Source: Geomonas sp. Red32
GTDB lineage: Bacteria > Desulfobacterota > Desulfuromonadia > Geobacterales > Geobacteraceae
DNA length: 64,000 nt
Direction of reading: 5' to 3'
NCBI RefSeq assembly: GCF_023652955.1
Contig: NZ_JAKLOY010000001.1
Location: 1,178,001-1,242,000 of the forward strand
Shown: positions 33,043 to 42,768 of the stretch, in pieces
How the letters are laid out: every line of letters starts with the position of its first letter
Position numbering within the stretch: the first letter of the stretch is position 1
The notes under the pieces: generated by a model
Database searches by the model: none
What the model saw: the letters and a program-made list of their open reading frames with translations, nothing else
Told to the model about the DNA's origin: nothing
Position numbers and translations under genes: made by a program

Positions 33043-33777
33043 CTAGGGCATCACGCCGGCGTTTTGGAGTTGGGGCAATTCGGCCTCGGGCGACGATTCG
33101 TTGTTCTTCAGGCCGCTGGAGAGTTCCGGCGGCGCAGCGGCAGCCGGAGGGGGAAGAGCGTGCTTGAGGGATGATTCGTTCATCGTCGGGGGCTCCTGGA
33201 GCACCTCTTTCGGCACCGGGACGTACGGTTTCCCCTTGGCGACGAACTCGCGCTTCTTCCCTTGGGCCGCCGCCTCCACCCAGCCGTCCACCTTCTCCTT
33301 GACCAGCGCCTCGACGTTCTCCTTGAGCGGACCGTAGGCCGCCTCCTGCTCAACCGGTTTCACCTTCTGCAACTGGGCGAAAACCTTCCTGGCGTAGACG
33401 TCCCGTTTCTGGGGGGTCTGGCTGTTGTAGCAGCCGATAGCCTTCCAGTTGTAGCCGTATTTGCTGATGCACATCGCGAGGATCCAGGCGCCGGTCTTGG
33501 TGTTGAAGCAGGCGTCGCCGAGGTTGTTCCAGCGCTTCTTGCCGAGCACCGAGGCCCAGCTGGAGTTGATCTGCATCAGACCGAAGTCGAAGGTGCCGTT
33601 GGCGTTGCGATTGACGGCGGTGGGATTGAAGTTGGACTCCACCTTGGCAATGGCGCGCAGGATCTGGGGATTGATACCGTACTCGGCGCCCGCTTCGTCG
33701 AAGCAGAAGCAGTAGCCCTGGGTGGTGATCCCTACGGTGAGCAGGGTGGCGAGTATGGCGGTTCGAATGGCCGGCAT
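33043..33777 (-). CDS. Lytic transglycosylase-domain protein
   Basis: A 244-residue exported protein (signal AILATLLTVGITTQGYC). The SLT domain has FDEAGAEYGINPQILRAIAKVESNFNP, where the E in KVESNF is the catalytic glutamate, FDFGLMQINSSW, and AIGCYNS. It resembles the VirB1/IagB-type transglycosylases that open peptidoglycan for secretion or pilus systems. The second half is a Glu/Lys helical region and a Pro-rich tail, not part of the catalytic domain. It converges with the LysM-like gene, 19 bases between stops. Confidence 0.88.
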   Translation of the reverse strand: MPAIRTAILATLLTVGITTQGYCFCFDEAGAEYGINPQILRAIAKVESNFNPTAVNRNANGTFDFGLMQINSSWASVLGKKRWNNLGDACFNTKTGAWILAMCISKYGYNWKAIGCYNSQTPQKRDVYARKVFAQLQKVKPVEQEAAYGPLKENVEALVKEKVDGWVEAAAQGKKREFVAKGKPYVPVPKEVLQEPPTMNESSLKHALPPPAAAAPPELSSGLKNNESSPEAELPQLQNAGVMP

Positions 33778-33910
33778 TATATTTCCTCTCTCGAAGCCTC
33801 CGCGGCGGTTGCCGGGCTGCGGCGGACAGAATTCGGTCTATCATACCTATTTCGGGTGCCGCTGTCACCCCCGCAAAATCGCATAGTTCCAAAAAGGGCA
33901 GGAGATTGCC

Positions 33911-34624
33911 ATGAAAATGAACCTCGACCAGCTGGAAATCAGGGTGCTCGGCAGCCTCATCGAGAAGGAGCTCTCTACCCCGGAGAACTACCCGTTGAGC
34001 CTGAATGCGCTGGTGGCGGCCTGCAACCAGAAGTCCAACCGGGAGCCGGCCATGTCGCTCACCGAGGCGGAGGTGTTGGCTGCTCTGGAGCGGCTCGGGG
34101 CCCGGGGGCTCGCGCGGCTGACCACGGTTGGGGGGCGGGTCCCCCGCTACTGCCACTCGGTAACGGACAAGCTGGGCCTGGCCGAAGGGCCCCGCGCGCT
34201 GTTGGCGGAGCTGATGCTGAGGGGCCCGCAGACCCCGGGCGAGTTGAGAAGCCGCTGCGACCGGATGGCATCCTTTGCCGACGTGGCCGCCATGGAGAGC
34301 GCCATGGGCGCGCTCTTGCAAGCCGGTCCGCCGCTGGTGGTCAGGCTTCCGCGGCAGCCGGGGCGCAAGGAACCGCGCTACGCACAGCTCTTTGCCGGAA
34401 TGCCGGAGATCGCCGAGGAGAGCGAGACGGACGACCAGGGCTGGCAAAGCGAAGAGGGAACCGCTGACCTTGAAGGGGGCGCCCCGGCCCGGGCCGCGAG
34501 AAGTGGAGGCGGCGGAGCAGCCGCCGCGCGGTTGGCCGCGTTGGAGTCGGAGGTGGGCGAGCTGCGGGGGGAGGTAGCGGGCCTGCGGCGGGAGATCGAG
34601 GAACTGATCGACTCCCTGTCGTAG
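33911..34624 (+). CDS. yceH: YceH family protein (DUF480)
   Basis: A 237-residue cytoplasmic protein with two winged-helix modules: LDQLEIRVLGSLIEKELSTPENYPLS at the N-terminus with LNALVAACNQKSNRE, and RALLAELMLRGPQTPGELRSR in the second. It ends with a coiled-coil tail (AARLAALESEVGELRGEVAGLRREIEELI). This is the well-conserved YceH/DUF480 family; its molecular role is unsettled. Monocistronic with a hairpin terminator immediately downstream. Confidence 0.92.
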   Translation: MKMNLDQLEIRVLGSLIEKELSTPENYPLSLNALVAACNQKSNREPAMSLTEAEVLAALERLGARGLARLTTVGGRVPRYCHSVTDKLGLAEGPRALLAELMLRGPQTPGELRSRCDRMASFADVAAMESAMGALLQAGPPLVVRLPRQPGRKEPRYAQLFAGMPEIAEESETDDQGWQSEEGTADLEGGAPARAARSGGGGAAAARLAALESEVGELRGEVAGLRREIEELIDSLS

Positions 34625-34650
34625 CGGAAGTTAAAACGGCTGGAAAATAG

Positions 34651-34685
34651 AGGGGACTAGCTCCGTAAGGTGCCAGTCCCCTTTC
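34651..34685 (+). terminator. Hairpin terminator downstream of yceH
   Basis: AGGGGACTAGC and GCCAGTCCCCT pair around TCCGTAAGGT with one mismatch and are followed by TTTCTGTTT. The arms nearly repeat the hairpin at 4688-4723, suggesting a dispersed terminator sequence. It may also serve the converging pilT gene. Confidence 0.75.
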
Positions 34686-34720
34686 TGTTTCCCGTCCCCG
34701 TCCCCAGTAGCGGGCGTAGG

Positions 34721-35797
34721 CTAGTTGGTGAACATCATCTTCCGTTCGAGGTCCATCGAGTGGGAGAGGCGCTTGGCCTCCTCGATGGTGATCAGGTCCT
34801 GTTCGTGGAGCTGGATCAGGTGCTGGTCGAGGGTCTGCATCTGGTACTGACTCCGGCTGTTCTCCATGTGGGCCTCGATCTCGTCCAGCCTTCCCTCCCT
34901 GATGCAGCTCTGGATGGTGGAGGTGCCGCGCATGATCTCAAGCACGGGGAGGATGAACTCGCCGGTCTTGTTCATGATCAGGCGGATCGAGATGGTGGCG
35001 ACCAGGATGTCGGCCAGCCGGTGGCGGACGATCTCCTGCGCTTCGGGGGGGAAGTGGCCGATGATGCGGTTGATGGTCGAGACCGCCCCCTGGGTGTGCA
35101 GCGTGGAAAGGACCAGATGCCCGGTCTCGGCGGCCATCAGGCAGGCCTCGATGGTGGCCCGGTCCCGCATCTCGCCGACCATGATCAGGTCCGGGTCCAT
35201 GCGGAGCGCGGCCTTGAGAGCCGAGCTGAAGCTGTCGGTGTCGATGCCGACCTCGCGCTGGATGATGCAGCTCTTTTGCGAGGTGAAGAGGAACTCGATC
35301 GGGTCCTCGATGGTGATGCAGTTGTAGGAGAAGGTCTCGTTGATGTGGCGGAGCATCGAGGCGAGGGTGGTGGACTTGCCGTTGCCGGTGGGTCCGGTGA
35401 CCAGCACGAGCCCGTTGGGGGCCTTGACCACTTCGCCCAGCACCGGCGGGAGGCGGAGCTCGTCGAAGTTCCCGATATTGGCGGGGATCACCCTCATGAT
35501 GATGCCGAAGCAGCCGCGCTGGCGGAAGATGCTGACCCTGAAGCGGGCGCCGCTGGGGAGCGAGAAGGAGGTGTCGAATTCCTTCTGGTCTTGCTCCCAC
35601 TTACGGTTGTTGTGGGCCAGGATCTGGTGGGCGATGAACTCGGTATCTTCGGCCAGAAGGGCCGGGAGCTTGGAGCGGATGATCTGTCCCTTGCCCCGGA
35701 AGAAGGGAGGGTTGTCGACCTCGAAGTGGACGTCGGAGACCTTCTTGTTGAAGGCGATTTCCAGGATCTGCACGAAAACCTTGGCGTCGATGGCCAT
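34721..35797 (-). CDS. pilT: PilT-family retraction ATPase (paralogue)
   Basis: A 358-residue hexameric ATPase of the type IV pilus retraction family. Walker A is GPTGNGKSTT near 138, the Asp box EDPIEFLF near 165, Walker B VGEMRD near 207 and the His box STLHTQGAVSTINRI near 232. The C-terminal QSCIREGR corresponds to the AIRNLIRE motif needed for retraction in PilT. The N-terminal domain (ILEIAFNKKVSDVHFEVDNPP) differs from the usual xGGSDLHL opening, suggesting one of several paralogues common in Geobacter. The neighbouring DUF4388 gene, 85 bases upstream on the same strand, is probably co-transcribed. Confidence 0.92.
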   Translation of the reverse strand: MAIDAKVFVQILEIAFNKKVSDVHFEVDNPPFFRGKGQIIRSKLPALLAEDTEFIAHQILAHNNRKWEQDQKEFDTSFSLPSGARFRVSIFRQRGCFGIIMRVIPANIGNFDELRLPPVLGEVVKAPNGLVLVTGPTGNGKSTTLASMLRHINETFSYNCITIEDPIEFLFTSQKSCIIQREVGIDTDSFSSALKAALRMDPDLIMVGEMRDRATIEACLMAAETGHLVLSTLHTQGAVSTINRIIGHFPPEAQEIVRHRLADILVATISIRLIMNKTGEFILPVLEIMRGTSTIQSCIREGRLDEIEAHMENSRSQYQMQTLDQHLIQLHEQDLITIEEAKRLSHSMDLERKMMFTN

Positions 35798-35882
35798 GAA
35801 CTACCCTCCTCTGGTGCTACCGCTTCCATCTACATTGCAAATGACTGGGGGATCCTTCCCATCGTGGAGGGTGGAGCCACCG

Positions 35883-37619
35883 CTATTTCTGTGCGCAGCG
35901 CTTGCGGTACAGGGCGTTGTCGATCACCACTCCCGCGTGCTGGGCGAGTACTTCCAGAAGCTCCAGCTGGGGCTCGCCCCCCGCGCGGTCGCCGAAGTCG
36001 GCGTAGATGAGGGCGATGACCCGGCCGAAACTTTTCACCGGCAGGAGCAGGGCCTTCATGCTGGCTGGCAGCCCGATCGCGCCGCGGATGGTCTCCCTAA
36101 GCGAAGCGTCGGCGTCCCCGTAGTAGCACTGGCCTTCCAGGGTCTGCTGCAAAAGGGAGTGGGGAGCGACTGGCAGCCTCAGGCGGAGCGGGGTGACCTC
36201 GCCGGGCGCCGTGACGCCGATACCACGCTCGGCAACGAGCTCCGAGCGCACAGCCACGAAGGTCACGGCGCGGGAGAAGAATCCCCCCACCGATTTCAAC
36301 AGGGTAAAGGTCACCTCGGAAGGCTCGCGCAGATCGGCGAAGGAGGAGAAGAGCTCCTTGACCCGCGGCAGGCTTCCCTGGGTTCCCTCCTTGAGCGCCG
36401 GTGCCCCCTTCCTGAGCACGGCATCGAGGGCGCGCGAGCACTCGATGGTGTCGGAGATGAAGGTTTCTCTCCGCTCGGCACGGCTCGCCTTGGGGACCAC
36501 CGCCTCGGCGCCGGACTGAAGGGCGTGGGCGCTCAGCTCGAGATCCCACGGGGCGCACAGCACCAGGACCCTCAGCGCGGCGAATTTCCCTACCTTCTCC
36601 TGGACGAGTGCCACGGTTTCCCTGGCGGCCGCCGGTCTTCCGGCTGCCTCGGCCCCGTCGACGACCAGCACGGGACGGCGCCCCTTCGAGTGGAGCTGGT
36701 CGATAATGGCGTCGAGCCCGGCGGCGTCGCGGGTGGCGCAGACGAACCCGGCACCGCTGACCGCGGAAACGCACTCGCGGACCACGGGGTCGGCGGAGAA
36801 GAGCACCACCGCCGCCTCGGCGGGGAGCGGTTCGGGGCGGTCGGCCAGGCTTTCCAGATAACGGAAGAGCTGTTGTTGCTCTTCGGCGGCGATGCCGGTC
36901 AATACCCCCTGCAGCCGCTTCTTCGGGGTTTCCTCCTCCACCTCGTCCAGTGCCGAGAAGGCCTTGGGGATCTTCCTCTCCAGGCCGTCCAGCTCGTCCA
37001 GCCCGAGGTCGGCGGCCGACAGTTCGGCATCGGCGGGTTCGGCGGCCATCGCCAGTCCCGGGCCGAGCGGGCGGAAGAGGGAGCCGTCCTCGAGGGTGCC
37101 GTCGCGCTTGCGCTCGTCGTAGATCCTCAGTGCGTCCATCAGCACGCTCTGGGTGTTGAGATGGATGTCCTTCTTGAGCTGCTCGGGGAAGTAGCGGTAT
37201 TCGTCGCTGGCGATGGTCTTCTCGACGTCGAGCGAGAAGGTCCCCCTGATCCAGGTGAGCACCTCCACGATCGTCATCTCGATCAGCACTTCCAGCCCGT
37301 GGTAGGCCTGGTCGGGGTGGATTCTCCCCCCCTCGATCAGGGTCTGGATGATCGGCTTGCGGCCGGAGCCGGCCTTTTGCTGCTCGTGGAGCGCGCTCTC
37401 CAGCTCTTCCGCGGTGATGACCCCCATGTCCATCAGGATCTGGCCGATGCGGACGCTGTTGTTCACGTGGTTGGCGCTGACGATGTAGCCGTCCTTGAAG
37501 ACCAGCTGGCTCTCCCCTTTGAGGCTCCTCAGGGTCAGGGTGCCGGACTTGGCGGTGGCGTGCAGAAGCTGGATGACGTCCGCGATCGGGAAATGTTGTA
37601 AATCGCCGTCAAAAGACAT
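35883..37619 (-). CDS. DUF4388 protein with receiver-like and GAF-like domains
   Basis: A 578-residue cytoplasmic protein. The N-terminal DUF4388 (PATAN-type) domain spans about 1-170: MSFDGDLQHFPIADVIQLLHATAKSG, and a central GQILMDMGVITAEELESAL segment. The middle (about 265-375) resembles a receiver fold (AVVLFSADPVVRECVSAV...RPVLVVDGAEA) lacking clear phosphorylation residues. The end (about 410-575) resembles a GAF sensor (LLPVKSFGRVIALIYADFGD, LLEVLAQHAGVVIDNALY). In deltaproteobacteria such proteins associate with gliding or pilus control; linkage to pilT supports that here. Confidence 0.82.
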   Translation of the reverse strand: MSFDGDLQHFPIADVIQLLHATAKSGTLTLRSLKGESQLVFKDGYIVSANHVNNSVRIGQILMDMGVITAEELESALHEQQKAGSGRKPIIQTLIEGGRIHPDQAYHGLEVLIEMTIVEVLTWIRGTFSLDVEKTIASDEYRYFPEQLKKDIHLNTQSVLMDALRIYDERKRDGTLEDGSLFRPLGPGLAMAAEPADAELSAADLGLDELDGLERKIPKAFSALDEVEEETPKKRLQGVLTGIAAEEQQQLFRYLESLADRPEPLPAEAAVVLFSADPVVRECVSAVSGAGFVCATRDAAGLDAIIDQLHSKGRRPVLVVDGAEAAGRPAAARETVALVQEKVGKFAALRVLVLCAPWDLELSAHALQSGAEAVVPKASRAERRETFISDTIECSRALDAVLRKGAPALKEGTQGSLPRVKELFSSFADLREPSEVTFTLLKSVGGFFSRAVTFVAVRSELVAERGIGVTAPGEVTPLRLRLPVAPHSLLQQTLEGQCYYGDADASLRETIRGAIGLPASMKALLLPVKSFGRVIALIYADFGDRAGGEPQLELLEVLAQHAGVVIDNALYRKRCAQK

Positions 37620-37781
37620 ACGGAAACCTTCCGGTTATCGGTGGTGGAAAAGCGGCAGATGCGGAATCGGAGCCGGATTCTAGCATGAGACTTTGTTTAA
37701 GTAAACGGAGAAATCTCGGAAATCCTCAAGCCAAAACGGGGCGTTACGTGACGGTGCCCGGCGGTGGCGTTCGGGGAAGGG

Positions 37782-37821
37782 GGGCGGGAGCGGGCGCCCC
37801 GGAGGAGACCCGCTCCCGCCC
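37782..37821. other. GC-rich stem-loop after the outer-membrane protein gene
   Basis: GGGCGGGAGCGGG and CCCGCTCCCGCCC form a perfect 13-bp stem with a 14-base loop, two bases after the stop of the minus-strand barrel gene. No T-run follows, so it may protect mRNA ends or act as a factor-dependent terminator. Confidence 0.6.
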
Positions 37822-37823
37822 GG

Positions 37824-39401
37824 CTAGAACTGGATGTTGAGGGTGGTCTGCACCCTGGCCTCTTTCGGGTAGTTTTTCTCCTTGAATTTCGCGGTTTCCA
37901 GGCCGTAGGCGCCGTCGATGTCGAAGTAGAACCACTTGATCCCGAGCGAAAGACCGGCGGTGGCGACCGGGCCCACGTCGTTGTTGGCGAGGTTCTTGTA
38001 CATACCGCCCCTGAGCTTCAGCCAGGTGAAGGGATGGAGCTCGAGGCCGCCGCCCAGGTTGCGGCTGGTGTAGTCGGCGCTCGGCAGGACGGTGTCGTTC
38101 TTGGTGAGGTCGAGGTCGGCGGCGATGGTCAGCCAGGAGAGAGGATCAAGCGAGATACCGGCCCTCACCTGCGGTTTGAGGACGACGCCCGAGTTGTCCA
38201 CCGGGTTTCCGTTGGCGTCGGTGGCGACGAGGTTGCCGTGCTGGTCCTTTAGGGGCGGTGCCGAGAACTTCGGAGAGGTGAGGTTCTTGCCGACCAGGCC
38301 GAAGTTGAACCAGTCGCTGTATTTATAGAACATCCCGAGGTCGAAGGTGACTGCGGTGCTCTCGGTGTAGTTCTTGGTGAGGTTGCTGGTGATGTTGCCG
38401 GAGCTGACGCTGCTCCCCTGGTTGACGAGCAAAAGCTCGGAGGAGTAGACCCGCCCCACGATCGGCTTCACCGAGGCGCCGATGCCGAGTTTGCCGTAGC
38501 CCCCCAGGTCGATAGGGTGCCCGTAGGCGATCGGGAACTCCACGTAGGCGAGGTTCCTCAGGACAACCGCGGTGCGGTTGTTGTCAATTGAGCCACCGGA
38601 GCCGGTAAAAGCGTTGAGAAGGTCGGTGATGCCAGCTGCTGCGTTGTTTGGGGGGGTGGGGGAGATGGTCGATCCCGATTGGGTATTGCCATAAAGAGTC
38701 TTGTCAGCAGTGGCCAGGAAATCTTGAGCCCCAGTTGCGCTGAAGCCGGCCGCTTCCAGTTGTGACAAGAGGTTGCTACGCTGCGTCGCATCGGTGAAAA
38801 ACTGGTAGCTGTACGCTCCGTTTTGGGAGGCGCCGGCGGTGGCGGTGGTAATCTGGCTAATGGACGCCGGCGTCGTGACTCCGTTAACGGTGGTTGCTGG
38901 CAGGACGTTCTTTAGGTCGATGTCAGGACGAGCAAACCCCTCCATGTTGCCGAAGGCACCGAAAGCAAAATGTTTGATCTGCATCGCAAACTCGGTGTTA
39001 GCCTCAAGCGACACGGTACCCTTCTTGTCCTCGATATCCTTGAAAACCGCCAGCATGGCAATCACATCACCCAGTGCCTCTGGATGTGCGTTTATGTCTT
39101 TGAACTTATCGAAGGTCGAGAGGCCGTTGGCGCCCTTCTCGGTGAACTTCTCGATCTTGTCCACGTTGTCGGCCAGCCCTTTCGAAACCCTCAAGCCCGC
39201 GCTTACCTCGACCGGCATGCTGAAGGAGGTCTCGTTGAAGGCGAGCCCGGCCGGGTTCCAGTAGGCGGCCAGGGCGTTGGTGGTGCGGGCCACGCCGGCG
39301 CCGCCGATGCCGAGGTTTCCGATCGGCTGGAAGGTCGCCGCCTGGGCGGTTCCCGCCAGGGACAGTGCGCACAGTGCCAAGGGTATTGCGAGTTTTCTCA
39401 T
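37824..39401 (-). CDS. Outer-membrane beta-barrel protein (TraF_2/FadL-like)
   Basis: A 525-residue exported protein (signal KLAIPLALCALSLAGTAQA). It opens with a FadL/OmpP1-like segment, LGIGGAGVARTTNALAAYWNPAGLA near 30-54, then shows alternating amphipathic strands ending in an aromatic residue (VQTTLNIQF), typical of BamA-recognised barrels. The overall pattern matches the family annotated as conjugal-transfer TraF-like outer-membrane proteins, which in Geobacter occur without conjugation genes. GGAGG lies ten bases before the ATG. Ligand unknown; hydrophobic uptake is one possibility. Confidence 0.82.
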   Translation of the reverse strand: MRKLAIPLALCALSLAGTAQAATFQPIGNLGIGGAGVARTTNALAAYWNPAGLAFNETSFSMPVEVSAGLRVSKGLADNVDKIEKFTEKGANGLSTFDKFKDINAHPEALGDVIAMLAVFKDIEDKKGTVSLEANTEFAMQIKHFAFGAFGNMEGFARPDIDLKNVLPATTVNGVTTPASISQITTATAGASQNGAYSYQFFTDATQRSNLLSQLEAAGFSATGAQDFLATADKTLYGNTQSGSTISPTPPNNAAAGITDLLNAFTGSGGSIDNNRTAVVLRNLAYVEFPIAYGHPIDLGGYGKLGIGASVKPIVGRVYSSELLLVNQGSSVSSGNITSNLTKNYTESTAVTFDLGMFYKYSDWFNFGLVGKNLTSPKFSAPPLKDQHGNLVATDANGNPVDNSGVVLKPQVRAGISLDPLSWLTIAADLDLTKNDTVLPSADYTSRNLGGGLELHPFTWLKLRGGMYKNLANNDVGPVATAGLSLGIKWFYFDIDGAYGLETAKFKEKNYPKEARVQTTLNIQF

Positions 39402-39721
39402 CGGTTACAGTCCTCCCTCATGTTAATGAAACGGCGCCGTTCCTGGCGCGGGATCTTAGCCTACAAGCTGCCGGTATACAATGGAAAAGTGGCGGTTTTT
39501 ACGGCGCCGGAGTAGGGAAATCAATGATCCGGTGGCGGCCGCCATCTTCATGGGTAAACATTGTCCCTTGAATTCATTGGTCATTCTGGGATAATCTTGC
39601 TCTTCGGACGCTTTTACCGATTGTTTAGCCCTACATGTCCGATTTGTCGTAATTTTGGCCCCGGCCCCGCCGCCCGGCCTTTTGCGCATTAGACGGACAG
39701 ACGTCACGGAGACCCCCGCCA
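39402..39721. other. Intergenic region between divergent envelope genes
   Basis: This 320-base gap separates the barrel gene and PBP1A gene starts. Two CGGCGCCG palindromes lie at about 39431 and 39504, and an AT-rich stretch near 39560-39640 is the likely promoter zone. No RNA or gene is evident. Confidence 0.4.
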
Positions 39722-42217
39722 ATGGAGATTTACAAAGCCCCGTCCCGCAGGATCAAGAAGACTCGCTCGTACGGGAAGCTTCTCGGGACCATCCTGGGAA
39801 GCTGTTGCATCATCGGGATGCTCGCCTTCATCGGCTATCTTTTCTATCTATTCAACGCCCTCCCCAAGGTCGACCGGCTGGCCGATTACCGCCCCCCCAT
39901 CCTTTCCCAGGTCTTCGGGGCCGACGGAAGCCTGGTCGGCGAGTTCTACCTCGAACGGCGGACTGTGGTCCCGGTGGACAAGGTCCCCCGGCGTCTGATC
40001 CAGGCCTTCGTCTCGGCCGAGGATTCCAACTTCTACCAGCACAAGGGGATCGACTACCTCGGCATCCTCAGGGCCGTGTTCAAGAACATCATCTCCCTCC
40101 GGAAGAAGGAGGGTGCCTCGACCATCACCCAGCAGGTCGCCAAGTCGATGCTCCTCACCCCGGAGAAGAAGTTCTCCAGAAAGCTCAAGGAGGCCATCCT
40201 CGCCAAAAGAATGGAGGAGCGGCTCTCCAAGGACGAGATCCTCTACATCTACCTGAACCAGATCTACCTCGGGGCGGGCGCCTACGGGGTGGAGCTCGCG
40301 GCGGAGACCTACTTCGGCAAGGAGGTCGACAAGCTGAACCTGGCCGAGATGGCCATGCTCGCCGGGCTCCCCAAGGCCCCCAACGCCTACTCCCCGATCA
40401 AGCACTTCGACAAGGCCAAGGAGCGCCAGTCCTACGTCCTGGAGCGGATGGTCAAGGAGGGGTACATCACCCGGGCGGAGGCCGATTACGCCAAGGCGGC
40501 CCCGATCGTCATCCATGCGCTCAAGAAGGTGAACGCGGAGCAGTCGGCCTACTTCCTCGAGCAGGTGCGGCAGCAGCTCGAGGAGAAGTACGGGGAGGAG
40601 CGCCTCTACAAGGACGGCCTGCGTATCTACACGACCATGAACGCCGAGATGCAGAAGGGGGCCTACGACAGCGTGGTTAACGGGCTGAAGGCACTCGACA
40701 AGCGGCAGGGGTTCCGGGGGGCGGCGCGCTACCTCGGGGAGCAGGAGGTCGATCCCTTCTGCAAGAAGGTCGAGGACGGGATCGACTACGTGACGCTCAA
40801 GCAGGGCTCCACCTACCAGGGGGTGGTGATCGGGATCGATCCGGCCAAGCAGGAGCTCAAGGTGCGGGTCGGCGACCGCACCGGCACGCTCATCAGGAAG
40901 AACATGGAGTGGGCCGGCAAGGTCGAGCTGGTCAGCGCCTGGGGGAAACCGCAGGCCAAGAGGGCGATCGGGCTCGGCGCGGTGCTCGAGCTGCAGGTCA
41001 AGGAGCCGGACCAGAATAAGAGCGGGGCGGTCTTCGCCCTCGACCAGGTCCCCGAGACCCAGGCGGCCCTGGTGGCCATGGACCCGATGACCGGCGCGGT
41101 GCGGGCCATGGTGGGCGGGTACGACTTCAAGAAGAGCCAGTTCAACCGCGCCATGCAGGCCAGGAGGAACCCCGGTTCCGCCTTCAAGCCGGTCATCTAC
41201 GCGGCGGCCCTCGACAAAGGGCTCACCCCGGCCACCGTCATCGACGACTCCCAGGTCGAGTACGACAGCGGCGGGGACAAGGCTTGGAAGCCGAAGAACT
41301 ACGACAACGTCTACCGCGGACCGGTCACCATGCGGGAGGCGCTCACCAACTCCATCAACGTGGTGAGCGTGAAGATCCTCGAACAGATCGGGGTCTCCTC
41401 CGCCATCGAGTACGCGAAGAAGCTCGGGATCACCTCGCCGTTGGCGGCCAACCTGACCCTGGCCCTCGGCTCCTCGAGCGTGACGCCGCTCGAATTGACC
41501 AGCGCCTACGCGGTCTTCGCCTCGGGAGGCTACCGGACCACCCCGTATTTCATCACCAAGGTGCTCGATCGCGACGGCCGGGTGCTCGAGGAGATCCCCG
41601 AGCCGAAGGTCCAGGCGCCTGCCTTCGCCAACCTCTCCACCCCGCAGGCCGACGGGACCGCCGCCGCGGGGGACAATCAGGGAGAAGAAGGAAAGGGCGA
41701 GCAGCCGGCCCCCGCTCCGGCGGTGGTGGCGGCTCCGGCCACCGGTCCCTCCGCGGTGCCGGTCGTCTCGCCGGAGATCGCCTACCTGATGACCAACCTG
41801 ATGGAGAGCGTCGTCAGCAGCGGCACCGGCGGACGGGCGCGTGCCCTCGGCCGCCCGGTGGCGGGCAAGACCGGTACCACCAACGACATGAAGGACGCCT
41901 GGTTCGTCGGCTACGTCCCCCAGCTGGTGGCGGGGGTCTGGGTCGGCTACGACCAGGAGAGGAGCCTCGGCTCCGGAGGCTCGGGCGGGCAGGCAGCGGC
42001 CCCGATCTGGACCGAGTTCATGCAAAGGGCCCTGGCCGGGGTGCCGGTCAAGAGCTTCGCCGCTCCCGGTAACGTCACCTTTGCGCTCATCAACCCCCAT
42101 ACCGGCAAATTGGCCCGCGAAGGGAGCGGGGATGCGATCCAGGAATGTTTCATTAGCGGCAGTGAGCCGACGAGCTACGATCAGGATCCTGCGCCCGAAC
42201 CGGCGCCTAAACAGTAA
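39722..42217 (+). CDS. mrcA: Class A penicillin-binding protein 1A
   Basis: An 831-residue bifunctional peptidoglycan synthase. A membrane anchor (about 23-44) is followed by the GT51 glycosyltransferase with VSAEDSNFYQHKGID near 100, whose Glu is catalytic, and GASTITQQVAKSMLL near 135. A beta domain of about 100 residues (TYQGVVIGIDPAKQELKVRVG) sits before the transpeptidase. The latter has SxxK as GSAFKP (about 486), SIN (about 545) and KTGTT (about 720). An Ala/Pro insertion near 650-680 separates motifs two and three. It acts at the inner-membrane surface in wall elongation or repair, together with UDP-GlcNAc supply from glmU/glmS later in the window. Confidence 0.95.
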   Translation: MEIYKAPSRRIKKTRSYGKLLGTILGSCCIIGMLAFIGYLFYLFNALPKVDRLADYRPPILSQVFGADGSLVGEFYLERRTVVPVDKVPRRLIQAFVSAEDSNFYQHKGIDYLGILRAVFKNIISLRKKEGASTITQQVAKSMLLTPEKKFSRKLKEAILAKRMEERLSKDEILYIYLNQIYLGAGAYGVELAAETYFGKEVDKLNLAEMAMLAGLPKAPNAYSPIKHFDKAKERQSYVLERMVKEGYITRAEADYAKAAPIVIHALKKVNAEQSAYFLEQVRQQLEEKYGEERLYKDGLRIYTTMNAEMQKGAYDSVVNGLKALDKRQGFRGAARYLGEQEVDPFCKKVEDGIDYVTLKQGSTYQGVVIGIDPAKQELKVRVGDRTGTLIRKNMEWAGKVELVSAWGKPQAKRAIGLGAVLELQVKEPDQNKSGAVFALDQVPETQAALVAMDPMTGAVRAMVGGYDFKKSQFNRAMQARRNPGSAFKPVIYAAALDKGLTPATVIDDSQVEYDSGGDKAWKPKNYDNVYRGPVTMREALTNSINVVSVKILEQIGVSSAIEYAKKLGITSPLAANLTLALGSSSVTPLELTSAYAVFASGGYRTTPYFITKVLDRDGRVLEEIPEPKVQAPAFANLSTPQADGTAAAGDNQGEEGKGEQPAPAPAVVAAPATGPSAVPVVSPEIAYLMTNLMESVVSSGTGGRARALGRPVAGKTGTTNDMKDAWFVGYVPQLVAGVWVGYDQERSLGSGGSGGQAAAPIWTEFMQRALAGVPVKSFAAPGNVTFALINPHTGKLAREGSGDAIQECFISGSEPTSYDQDPAPEPAPKQ

Positions 42218-42375
42218 GTTGTTGAAATCAGTCTATGTTTTCCGACGGCACTGGCCGGATGCGGCAGTCCGGCGGCCGTGACGCGGAGCATAGCCGGTGA
42301 GGGTTTGGCGGAGACCAGATCGAGCTAGATCCGCTCCTGTCCTGGAGGAAATGCCGGTAAATCTGAATAAAACCC

Positions 42376-42403
42376 TTGCAAATTGCGTTTTTATGATTAT
42401 AGT
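42376..42403 (+). promoter_or_regulatory. Sigma-70 promoter of the HU gene
   Basis: TTGCAA (42376-42381), a 16-base spacer and TATAGT (42398-42403), about 35 bases before the HU start codon. Confidence 0.65.
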
Positions 42404-42437
42404 GGCATTTAATTTAATACAGCCAAGGGGGGTTCAC

Positions 42438-42713
42438 ATGACTAAGGCAGAACTGGTTGAGGCAGTTGCTAAGTCCGCAAACATCTCGAAGGGAGCAGCC
42501 GAAAAAGCGGTCGGCGCTTTCATCACCAGCGTGAGCGGCGCTCTCAAGAAAGGGGAAAGGGTAACCCTGGTCGGCTTCGGCAGCTTCGAAGTCTCCGACC
42601 GCCAGGCACGCACCGGTCGCAACCCGCAGACCGGCAAGGAGATCAAGATCTCCGCCGCCAAGGTTCCCAAGTTCCGTCCGGGCAAGGCTCTCAAAGACGC
42701 CATCGCCAAGTAA
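42438..42713 (+). CDS. hup: HU-family DNA-binding protein
   Basis: Start ATG 42438 follows AGGGGGG by six bases and gives [19 protein letters not shown], the standard HU opening, for 91 residues; the longer frame back to 42297 is not supported. The DNA-binding beta arms carry [24 protein letters not shown], here read across about 45-68, and the tail [17 protein letters not shown] bends and packages DNA as a dimer. Own promoter and two tandem intrinsic terminators suggest a discrete, abundant transcript. Confidence 0.96.
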   Translation: MTKAELVEAVAKSANISKGAAEKAVGAFITSVSGALKKGERVTLVGFGSFEVSDRQARTGRNPQTGKEIKISAAKVPKFRPGKALKDAIAK

Positions 42714-42768
42714 TTCAGCTCAGGCTGCTGAGCGCCCTCCGTTCGGCTGCCTGACCGTACCGCACCGG

